Origin: Bacteroidales bacterium
GTDB taxonomy: Bacteria > Bacteroidota > Bacteroidia > Bacteroidales > F082
NCBI GenBank assembly: GCA_023229135.1
Contig: JALNZT010000030.1
Coordinates: 1 to 60,690, forward strand
Length of the DNA: 60,690 nt
Direction: 5' to 3'
A program made the translations under genes and the position numbers. How positions within the stretch are numbered: position 1 is the first letter of the stretch; every line of letters begins with the position of its first letter. Positions 1 through 6,098 of the stretch are shown piece after piece. The notes below the pieces were generated by a model. It had not been told where the DNA came from and made no database searches. It worked only from the letters and a program-made list of their open reading frames with translations.

Positions 1-97
1 TGAATGCTTCCACGCATTTCTTTTCTTGCAAGCTTTGCGAAGAACACCCTAATGTAATAACACTTACCAAAATAAATACTGAAACTATTCTTTTCAT
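1..97 (-). CDS. Lipoprotein, N-terminal fragment; candidate immunity protein for the adjacent RHS toxin
   Basis: The reading frame starts at an ATG (97-95) one base after the stop of the RHS gene at 99 and runs off the left edge, so only about 32 residues are visible. They begin MKRIVSVFILVSVITLGCSS, a signal peptide with a lipobox (ITLGC) that predicts a lipidated, periplasm-facing protein. The tight coupling to an RHS C-terminal toxin-like gene is the usual place for a cognate immunity gene, and a periplasmic lipoprotein would suit a toxin acting on the cell wall. That role is inferred; the mature domain is not in the window. Confidence 0.6.
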   Translation of the reverse strand, partial: MKRIVSVFILVSVITLGCSSQSLQEKKCVEAF

Positions 98-98
98 A

Positions 99-1256
99 TT
101 ACTTCTTTCTTCTTAGTGTAACTGATACTGACATTGATTTACCTAACTGCTTTTCAAATCTTCTGTATTGCCGTCCATCAATAACCAAACATCCTTTTGA
201 GGCATACTTTGCACTACCACTCCAATCTGTCCTGTGAATGAAAGCACCTGACATATACGTTTTTCCAGTCGCTTTGTTAACATCGGCTACTACAGGCAAA
301 TTAGTACTGCCATCTTGTGAAAGTGAATATGTGAGAGCACCTGGAATACCACGTTCTTTTGTTCGTTCATTATCGCCATAAATACTTGTTGCCATTGGAC
401 TGTAGTTTGCTTCGTATTGTCCTTCTTGCAACATCGAATATTTACTTGGGTCTGAAGACACCGTCAATCCATTGTATTGCTGTACATCATCTTTACCTCT
501 TGGTCCAAAAACGGTAACAGTTGCTGCATTAGCTCCTTCACCAGTTAGCTCTCCATCAATAGACAAAGACTCATCCTCACTCCCTTCAAATAATATAGCA
601 GATTTTGTTCCTTGCAATTCAATACTTTCGTTTTGCTCATTCCCATCTGAATCAATATAAGTGAAAGTGTGTTCGTGAGCACTTCCATCATGCCAATGAT
701 ACGTCGCATCATTCTCATGTTTACTTTTATAATAGAACCAATCCATGCCAGTTGGGTCGATATTAATAATTGGGTTGTTCCCCATAAAGCTGTATGGGGA
801 TTCGCTATAGTAATTTTCAGCATGTGGGTCTTGGGTTGTGGTTCTTACGATTGCCGGGTCGTAGAAACGAGCATGGAAATCCAACCACCCGCCCGGCACT
901 TCCTGTTCTTCCTTGCCGTTATATTTGTATTTATTTTCCCAGTTGCTGTCCTGCATACCGGTTTGCCGGGGCGTGTACGACATTCCAAAAGGATAATAGT
1001 CGTTGGTTTGGTGAATGGTGAGGCCGTTGAGGCTGCTGTTGGTGAGGGTGGCGCGTACGTTGCCGAGATGATCTTTGAGGTAGTAGAAATACTCCACCGG
1101 TGTGCCATTCTGCGAAAGATTAATGAAGCCATCAGCATGTTGCAGCCTGCGTACTTTGCCGTTTTGCATCAGCAGCTCATCGAAGTAGCGTTCGTTTAGG
1201 GTGAGGTTGCCACGTGAGTCATAAACTTTCTTGCCCAACTTTTGTCTGTATAACAC
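99..1256 (-). CDS. RHS repeat-associated core fragment with variable C-terminal toxin-like domain (tip 1)
   Basis: The first ~170 residues are RHS repeat-associated core: KDHLGNVRATL, DYYPFGMSYTPRQTG, KYKYNGKEEQE, GGWLDFHARFYDPA, then the boundary motif NPIINIDPTGMDW. Residues ~170-385 are a variable domain. Near its end FIHRTDWSG is followed by SKGCLVIDG (His ~341, Cys ~356), a spacing and context like the His...S-x-G-C catalytic signature of YkuD-type L,D-transpeptidase folds, although the usual SHGC reads SKGC here. A peptidoglycan-directed activity is therefore possible, not shown. The start is a GTG only two residues before recognisable RHS sequence and no full-length RHS barrel precedes it, so this is an orphan tip rather than a complete toxin. 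A lipoprotein gene follows one base after its stop. Confidence 0.75.
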   Translation of the reverse strand: MLYRQKLGKKVYDSRGNLTLNERYFDELLMQNGKVRRLQHADGFINLSQNGTPVEYFYYLKDHLGNVRATLTNSSLNGLTIHQTNDYYPFGMSYTPRQTGMQDSNWENKYKYNGKEEQEVPGGWLDFHARFYDPAIVRTTTQDPHAENYYSESPYSFMGNNPIINIDPTGMDWFYYKSKHENDATYHWHDGSAHEHTFTYIDSDGNEQNESIELQGTKSAILFEGSEDESLSIDGELTGEGANAATVTVFGPRGKDDVQQYNGLTVSSDPSKYSMLQEGQYEANYSPMATSIYGDNERTKERGIPGALTYSLSQDGSTNLPVVADVNKATGKTYMSGAFIHRTDWSGSAKYASKGCLVIDGRQYRRFEKQLGKSMSVSVTLRRKK

Positions 1257-1266
1257 TCTTTATAGG

Positions 1267-1722
1267 TTATTTAGGATGGTTTATATCAATTGTTTGGTTT
1301 ATTTTTTGCGTCATATCTTCGATATGTTTATCACGAAAACCAAAGAAGTGTTTTAATATGTCCTGAGACTTAATAATAAACAAGAAACTCATATTATTCT
1401 TAAATACAGCAATATATAAAAAATCAACAAATAACACCTTCCTTATCTCTTTAAAGTCTGTGGCACATACTTTTTTCTTTTTAAACAAATTGCTAATATA
1501 GAAGTAATCTGAGTCGTATTTAATGCCATAAACTTTTGTGTACAAAAAGGAAATAACAGAAAATAAAGCAATTATTATAAAGGGGAAATAGTAATAATTT
1601 GGATTATTATTATTTAATGATATACATGTAAAAAATAATAATGATATAGCACCAATTACAAAAATAATCTTTTGATAGTAAGCGATCTTACTGTCTCCGA
1701 GCTCAAATAAATTCTTATTCAT
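1267..1722 (-). CDS. Two-TM small membrane protein; candidate immunity protein of the split RHS toxin (tip 2)
   Basis: The 151-residue product starts MNKNLFELGDSKIAYYQ. It has two hydrophobic helices close together (FVIGAISLLFFTCISL and YYFPFIIIALFSVISFLYT) and then a soluble, lysine-rich half of ~85 residues. I do not recognise the family. I chose the ATG at 1722 rather than an upstream in-frame TTG at 1755 because a separate frame encoding what looks like the severed end of the upstream RHS toxin stops at 1715, overlapping this ATG by 8 bases, as in a translationally coupled toxin-immunity pair. The IS3 element now separates this gene from its toxin. The RHS tip at 1256 begins 10 bases after its stop. 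Immunity function is inferred from position and size. Confidence 0.6.
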   Translation of the reverse strand: MNKNLFELGDSKIAYYQKIIFVIGAISLLFFTCISLNNNNPNYYYFPFIIIALFSVISFLYTKVYGIKYDSDYFYISNLFKKKKVCATDFKEIRKVLFVDFLYIAVFKNNMSFLFIIKSQDILKHFFGFRDKHIEDMTQKINQTIDINHPK

Positions 1723-1777
1723 TATCCTTTTTATGATATGTGATTTTATATCCAAAACTAGCTTTTCCTGAGGCTTT
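1715..1777 (-). pseudogene. Severed 3' end of the tip-2 RHS toxin
   Basis: Just outside the left end of the IS, the minus strand carries a short open frame reading KASGKASFGYKITYHKKDNE and then TAA. The upstream part of that frame is blocked by a TAG next to the IS end. The peptide looks like a terminal beta-strand, and its stop overlaps the ATG of the small membrane protein. I read it as the last ~20 codons of the RHS toxin whose body ends artificially at 3116 on the other side of the IS. The join cannot be proven without an uninterrupted relative, because no clear target duplication is seen. Confidence 0.5.
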
Positions 1778-1857
1778 CTAAACTACTCCCTCTTCTTTAG
1801 ACCACTTTTTTCTTTTCTTAATTGATTTATTTAAATGTTTATTGTTGTTGCGAAGAT

Positions 1858-1907
1858 AGTGTTAATAACCGGAAATAACTTGCAAAGTTATTCTGGTTAT
1901 TAACACT
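1858..1907. repeat. Long hairpin with GTTAATAAC motifs inside the IS 3' end
   Basis: AGTGTTAATAACC at 1858-1870 pairs with GGTTATTAACACT at 1895-1907, and the inner arms (GGAAATAACTT / AAGTTATTCT) continue the stem with one bulge and a mismatch, giving ~22 bp. Two further GTTAATAAC copies follow at about 1936 and 1955. It lies downstream of orfB on the coding strand, so it may stop transcription or shield the transposase from outside read-through. There is no clean T-tract on the minus strand. Confidence 0.6.
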
Positions 1908-1963
1908 TTTTCTTTTTTGCCGACTTTTTCTTTTGTTAATAACCTCATTTATTTGTTAATAAC

Positions 1964-2776
1964 TCAAGCTGCACCACGGTATAAGAACGCTGGAGTTTTT
2001 CTTCCAATACCTTGATGTGCCAGTTCAAAGTTGTAATACTGAAAATATTCTTTCAGTCCTAGGTAGAGTTCCCGCCCATCATTGGCAGGCCATAGATACA
2101 CGTGATCGTATTTTACTGAACGCCACAAACGTTCGATAAAAATATTGTCTAAAGCACGGCCTTTACCATCCATGCTGATCTGTACATTTTCCTTTGCCAT
2201 TAGCTCTGTCCACTCTTTGCAAGTAAACTGGCTTCCTTGATCTGAATTGATTATCTCAGGCTTTCCATGCTTCAAAATAGCCCTCTTAAACACATCATGA
2301 ACGCTTGCAGCATCAAGCGAGTTGCTTATGCCCCAGCTAACAACAAAACGGCTATAGAGGTCTATTATAGCTGTTAAATATAAGAAACCTTTTGCCATTG
2401 GAATATAGGTTATATCAATGGCCCACACCTGATTTGGCCTGTCTATTTTAAGCTCTCTTATCAAATATGGACAGATGTATTTGACTAAACCTAACTTGCT
2501 CAGGTTCTTCTTTGGGTAAATGGCCATTAGCCCCATCAGGCGCAATAAACGTCTGACACGTTTCTCGTTAGGCGCATAACCCAAACTACGTAAATGATCT
2601 TGCATCCGCAGCACACCATGGGTGGGATGCTTTAAATAGTGTTCGTCCATTAGTCGCATGAGCTTCAGGTTCTCTTGGCTTTCAACAACCGGTTGATAAT
2701 AAAACCCACTTCTGGAAATGCCCAAAAGCTTACACTGTTGGCGCACGCTGAGTTTGTGATCGATACTCACAATCAT
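1964..2776 (-). CDS. IS3-family transposase OrfB (DDE integrase)
   Basis: The 270-residue product has the rve/DDE core. The first Asp is in WAIDITYIPM, the second in IINSDQGSQFT, and the Glu is in ALDNIFIERLWRSVK. An N-terminal HTH_21-like segment (SVRQQCKLLGISRSGFYY, MRLMDEHYLKHPTHGVLRM) precedes it, and the tail YNFELAHQGIGRKTPAFLY is typical of IS3 OrfB. The start overlaps the orfA stop by four bases (ATGA), so expression could be by coupling or by a programmed frameshift giving an OrfAB fusion. All catalytic residues are present and the frame is intact, so the element may still be active. Confidence 0.93.
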   Translation of the reverse strand: MIVSIDHKLSVRQQCKLLGISRSGFYYQPVVESQENLKLMRLMDEHYLKHPTHGVLRMQDHLRSLGYAPNEKRVRRLLRLMGLMAIYPKKNLSKLGLVKYICPYLIRELKIDRPNQVWAIDITYIPMAKGFLYLTAIIDLYSRFVVSWGISNSLDAASVHDVFKRAILKHGKPEIINSDQGSQFTCKEWTELMAKENVQISMDGKGRALDNIFIERLWRSVKYDHVYLWPANDGRELYLGLKEYFQYYNFELAHQGIGRKTPAFLYRGAA

Positions 2777-3072
2777 CTTGCGTTCTTTCCTAGACCGGAC
2801 ATTAAGTAGGTTTTCTCTAAAAAATCCCGCTCTACCTCAAGCTTACCTATCTTGGTATAGAGCTTGTCTACATCTACAGATGGACTTTTATCACCTGGTT
2901 TTTCGAAAACTTTTGCCGAGTTTTTAACAAACTCCTGTTTCCATTTACTGATGATGTTAGGGTGAATCTCGAAACGCTCCGATAGTTCCGCCAATGTATC
3001 TCTTTCTTGAAGAGCTGCAATGGCAACCTGTGCTTTAAATGCTGCACTAAATGTTCTTCTACTTCTTTTCAT
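2773..3072 (-). CDS. IS3-family transposase OrfA (helix-turn-helix)
   Basis: The 99-residue product begins MKRSRRTFSAAFKAQVAIAA and contains a helix-turn-helix of the HTH_Tnp_1 type (ELSERFEIHPNIISKWKQEF), followed by a leucine-zipper-like stretch (VDKLYTKIGKLEVERDFLEK) that in this family mediates assembly with OrfB. It binds the IS terminal repeats in known relatives. The start lies about 60 bases inside the right inverted repeat. It appears intact. Confidence 0.93.
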   Translation of the reverse strand: MKRSRRTFSAAFKAQVAIAALQERDTLAELSERFEIHPNIISKWKQEFVKNSAKVFEKPGDKSPSVDVDKLYTKIGKLEVERDFLEKTYLMSGLGKNAR

Positions 3073-3115
3073 AACACTGGTAAATTTAATGATTTATTTC
3101 AACTTAACCAGTGGT

Positions 3116-4384
3116 CTAGTTTTTGGGGAGTATTATATTCCACCCAGTCCCAATTGCAAAGCTCGAAAAAAGGCCGCTTTTTATCGTATATGAACTATTT
3201 TCGCCTATTTTAGCTGTTTTACTTCCTTCAATACCTGCACCTAATCCTGGCAAACCAGCTGTTATGACTCCAGAAGTTTTTTTTGAAACAATACCTTCCC
3301 CAGCTTTAAAGGTATTAGTTTTAGATGTACTAACATCAAGTCCTTTTATACCACCTGATGCAATAGCTTCGAAAGCTCCCTCTTTGTTTTTTCCTATTAC
3401 GTTATAGGCACCATCTAGTCCGGTATTATCTAATGTAAAACTCACAGAACCGATTTCAGCAGTATAACCTATATCACCCCCAGCTCCTTGAACCTTAGCG
3501 GACTTATTAACACCAGCAGAAATTTTTAACTCACCTTCTGCATAAGCAGAAGCCTCTATATTTTTTGATGTCTCTCGAACCTGATCTCCAATCTCACTTG
3601 CAACTGTATGGGTTATTTCATGTAATGTGACAGCAATAAGCGCATTAGCTTTGTCAATCAGGTATCTGAAAACAGTATTTAGTGGATTTCCATCAGGCCA
3701 CATCCCATCAGGGTCAATAAACCTTATTGGATTATCAAAGACATAGGTATAGGGACTCCATCTCCGGCCTTGTTCAGCCATCGGATCCACCACATGCCAA
3801 CGAGCTAAAGCCGGATCATACATACGAAACCCGTAATCCAACCACCCGCCCGGCACTTCCTGTTCTTCCTTGCCGTTATATTTGTATTTATTTTCCCAGT
3901 TGCTGTCCTGCATACCAGTTTGCCGGGGCGTGTACGACATTCCGAAAGGGTAATAGTCGTTGGTTTGGTGAATGGTGAGACCGTTGAGGCTGCTGTTGGT
4001 GAGGGTGGCGCGAACGTTGCCGAGATGGTCTTTGAGGTAGTAGAAATACTCCACCGGCGTGCCATTCTGCGAAAGATTAATGAAGCCATCGGCATGTTGC
4101 AGCCTGCGAACCTTGCCGTTTTGCATCAGTAGCTCGTCAAAATAGCGTTCGTTTAGGGCGAGGTTGCCCCGGTAGTCATATACTATTTTTCCAAGCTTTT
4201 GGCCATCGTAGGTATAATGGTTTTCTATATAACCGTTGCGCCAGCCAATGATTAGTGACAAGTTACTTAATTTTCCATATTTTAGTTTCATCTCGCGGTG
4301 GATATCGAAAATCATATTGCCGAAGTAGTTGCAGACTATGCCGAACGGGGGCTTACGTCTCTGCAAGGTGTAGTAGTTCATCAT
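3116..4384 (-). CDS. RHS core with variable C-terminal domain, truncated by IS insertion (tip 2)
   Basis: Residues 1-65 retain older RHS strand repeats (FGNMIFDIHREMKLKY, NHYTYDGQKLGKIVYD). Residues ~65-225 are the same core as the two other tips, ending NPIRFIDPDGMWP. The variable part (~225 onward) has HEITH at ~254, which fits a HExxH zinc-protease signature but may be chance, and then a glycine- and serine-rich stretch without a family I recognise. The final residues and the TAG stop (3118-3116) are supplied by the inverted repeat of the IS: native sequence ends near WNI and the next codons CTC CCC AAA AAC TAG belong to the IS end. The toxin has thus lost its natural C terminus. A lipoprotein gene, probably immunity for the upstream tip, ends 12 bases before it. 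Confidence 0.75.
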   Translation of the reverse strand: MMNYYTLQRRKPPFGIVCNYFGNMIFDIHREMKLKYGKLSNLSLIIGWRNGYIENHYTYDGQKLGKIVYDYRGNLALNERYFDELLMQNGKVRRLQHADGFINLSQNGTPVEYFYYLKDHLGNVRATLTNSSLNGLTIHQTNDYYPFGMSYTPRQTGMQDSNWENKYKYNGKEEQEVPGGWLDYGFRMYDPALARWHVVDPMAEQGRRWSPYTYVFDNPIRFIDPDGMWPDGNPLNTVFRYLIDKANALIAVTLHEITHTVASEIGDQVRETSKNIEASAYAEGELKISAGVNKSAKVQGAGGDIGYTAEIGSVSFTLDNTGLDGAYNVIGKNKEGAFEAIASGGIKGLDVSTSKTNTFKAGEGIVSKKTSGVITAGLPGLGAGIEGSKTAKIGENSSYTIKSGLFSSFAIGTGWNIILPKN

Positions 4385-4396
4385 GGTGCACTCTTA

Positions 4397-4957
4397 TCAA
4401 TAAGGAAAATCAATTTCTATTGAGTCAATCTTCTCAATATTATTTAATATTGGAGGCTCTCCTTTCAGTAATAGATTCAAAGAATCAATCAATTTTAGAG
4501 TTATTCTATAATCTTCAATATTTACCACTCCTTTTTTATCAAATTTCTTTACTTCTAAAATTTTATATTCAGTGTTTCTTTCATGGCTTTTATAATAAAC
4601 CAATCCTTTATGCTTTAAAAAAAAAATATAGGCTGATATATTCAGTAAATTATGATTTAATAAATATTTTACCACTGTATCATTTATTGCCTTATCCTTT
4701 GATAAATTATAAGTTTCAAATTTTATAGTATCAGAATCAGAATTTAACAACAAACTATCAAGGTGGTAAATAAGCCTTATTGTACCACTCTTCTTATTAA
4801 TACTATATAAGGTATCAACTAATAAACTATCATCTTGTCCTACAATATCAATCATAGTTATACTTGTAGGCTGCTGTAGATTACAAGAAAACAGGAATAA
4901 CAAGGGTAATAAGATAAGCTTGTTAATGGCTAATATATTTATACCAAATCTTTTCAT
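4397..4957 (-). CDS. Lipoprotein; candidate immunity protein of RHS tip 3
   Basis: The 186-residue product starts MKRFGINILAINK, followed by LILLPLLFLFSC, a lipoprotein signal peptide with cysteine at the lipobox. The rest is soluble, Asp/Leu/Lys-rich and AT-rich at the DNA level, with no family I recognise. I placed the start at the ATG at 4957, not at 4969, because the signal peptide begins there; it overlaps the 3' end of the tip-3 RHS gene by 35 bases. Overlap with an RHS toxin-like C terminus and export to the periplasm suggest an immunity role against a periplasm-acting effector. This is inference from context. Confidence 0.6.
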   Translation of the reverse strand: MKRFGINILAINKLILLPLLFLFSCNLQQPTSITMIDIVGQDDSLLVDTLYSINKKSGTIRLIYHLDSLLLNSDSDTIKFETYNLSKDKAINDTVVKYLLNHNLLNISAYIFFLKHKGLVYYKSHERNTEYKILEVKKFDKKGVVNIEDYRITLKLIDSLNLLLKGEPPILNNIEKIDSIEIDFPY

Positions 4958-6035
4958 CTGTTGTTCCAAGGTTTAAAATTTTATTAAATGTTGACAAGGC
5001 AGGGTAAGCCTTTCCTTTATATGGCGTTTTATCAATGTTGTTATGTTCATATCCACCGTTTGGTGAGACTTTTCCCGTAATTCCATTATACTTACCTTCT
5101 TTGTAATTTTTCTCTTTGAAATAACCATGGATAAATACTTCATGGAAAACCGTATTTATGGAATTTAGCATAACGTATTCATTTTGCGGATCTTTAAGCG
5201 GAGACTTTATATCTCCAAGATTTTTGTCTAATTGATACGTGATATTTAATTTACCTTCTCCTGTAATTTCTGTTTTTGTATTTCCATCAGCTCCAATTCC
5301 TCCTGCTTTATCTGACAAATCAGTAACTTCAAAATTAGCATTAATATCACCACTTAGTGAGCCAGCTTTATCTACCTCGAAACTAGCCTCTTTAATAAAT
5401 ACAGCTTCAAACTTAAACCCTTCTTGCGCTCTATCTTTCAAAAAAGTCTGTCCATCCTTTGTTAAAGCAAAAAGTTCTAATGCTAATATCTGCGTCATAT
5501 AAAGATAATTATCCTTGTCATCTTTATCATACAGGTTACCTAAACCTACATCACGACCATCAGGGTCTATAAATAATATAGGATTGTTTAAAGCATAATT
5601 ATGGGGACTTAATGAGAAATACTTTTCGGACATAGGATCAGGAACATGCCAACGAGCTAAGGCCGGATCATACATACGAAATCCATAATCCAACCACCCA
5701 CCTGGCACTTCCTGCTCTTCCTTGCCGTTGTATTTGTATTTGTTATTAAATGCACTTGTTTGTGGGCCTGTTTGCCGAGGCGTATAAGACATTCCAAAAG
5801 GATAATAATCGTTGGCCTGCATAACAGTGAGACCACTAAGGCTATTGTTTCTAAGGGTGGCGCGAACGTTGCCTAAATGATCTTTGAGGTAGTAGAAATA
5901 CTCTACCGGTGTGCTATCTTGCGAAAGATTAATGAAGCCATCAGCATGTTGCAGCCTGCGTACTTTGCCGTTTTGCATCAGCAGTTCGTCGAAGTAGCGT
6001 TCGTTTAGGGTGAGGTTAGCTTTCGTAGTTTTCAT
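4923..6035 (-). CDS. RHS core with variable C-terminal domain (tip 3), fused to a short new 5' end
   Basis: From residue 6 the protein is RHS core (LTLNERYFDELLMQNGKVRR, DHLGNVRATL, YYPFGMSYTPRQTG) up to NPILFIDPDGRDV at ~160. The ~210-residue variable end contains FHEVFIHGYF at ~297, an HExxxH arrangement with a downstream KEKNYKEGK; metal binding is possible but unproven. The start chosen is ATG at 6035 (MKTTKA). Sequence upstream of it is unlike the other tips and contains a good promoter on this strand, so the 5' end seems to be a deletion joint that places the tip directly behind a promoter and start codon. No signal peptide is seen, so the product would stay in the cytoplasm unless recombined into a full RHS protein. 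Confidence 0.72.
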   Translation of the reverse strand: MKTTKANLTLNERYFDELLMQNGKVRRLQHADGFINLSQDSTPVEYFYYLKDHLGNVRATLRNNSLSGLTVMQANDYYPFGMSYTPRQTGPQTSAFNNKYKYNGKEEQEVPGGWLDYGFRMYDPALARWHVPDPMSEKYFSLSPHNYALNNPILFIDPDGRDVGLGNLYDKDDKDNYLYMTQILALELFALTKDGQTFLKDRAQEGFKFEAVFIKEASFEVDKAGSLSGDINANFEVTDLSDKAGGIGADGNTKTEITGEGKLNITYQLDKNLGDIKSPLKDPQNEYVMLNSINTVFHEVFIHGYFKEKNYKEGKYNGITGKVSPNGGYEHNNIDKTPYKGKAYPALSTFNKILNLGTTDEKIWYKYISH

Positions 6036-6040
6036 CTTTG

Positions 6041-6070
6041 CGAAAGTAATGTTTTTCCTGTTTACACCAA
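6041..6070 (-). promoter_or_regulatory. Bacteroidota-type promoter for RHS tip 3
   Basis: On the minus strand TTG (6070-6068), 19 bases, then TACTTTCG (6048-6041), close to the TTG-N19-21-TAnnTTTG consensus. It ends only five bases before the ATG at 6035, so the leader would be very short. It sits back to back with the start of the antiporter gene. Confidence 0.5.
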
Positions 6071-6098
6071 ATCCGCTATCTTTACGCCCCAAAACTGT

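Larger units (their letters stand above)
1784..3132 (-). mobile_element. IS3-family insertion sequence
   Basis: About 1.35 kb with two overlapping ORFs (orfA, orfB) and imperfect terminal inverted repeats. The left end (1784) reads TACTCCC then TAGACCACT; the right end, read on the minus strand from 3132, reads TACTCCCC then CTAGACCACT. That matches 7 outer plus 9 inner bases over 23. Ends of the style TAC..CCCAAAAA resemble IS150-like members of the IS3 family, although the usual terminal TG is not evident. No convincing direct target repeat flanks it. The insertion falls at the 3' end of an RHS toxin gene. Confidence 0.85.

Noticed and set aside
669..1199. Plus-strand open frame of 176 codons opposite RHS tip 1
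   Set aside because: It mirrors the RHS core on the other strand; similar antisense frames appear opposite tip 2. The RHS frame has recognisable family motifs.
3610..3624. HEITH in RHS tip 2 as a zinc-protease active site
   Set aside because: Only five residues match and no third ligand or surrounding protease pattern is clear; mentioned but not claimed.
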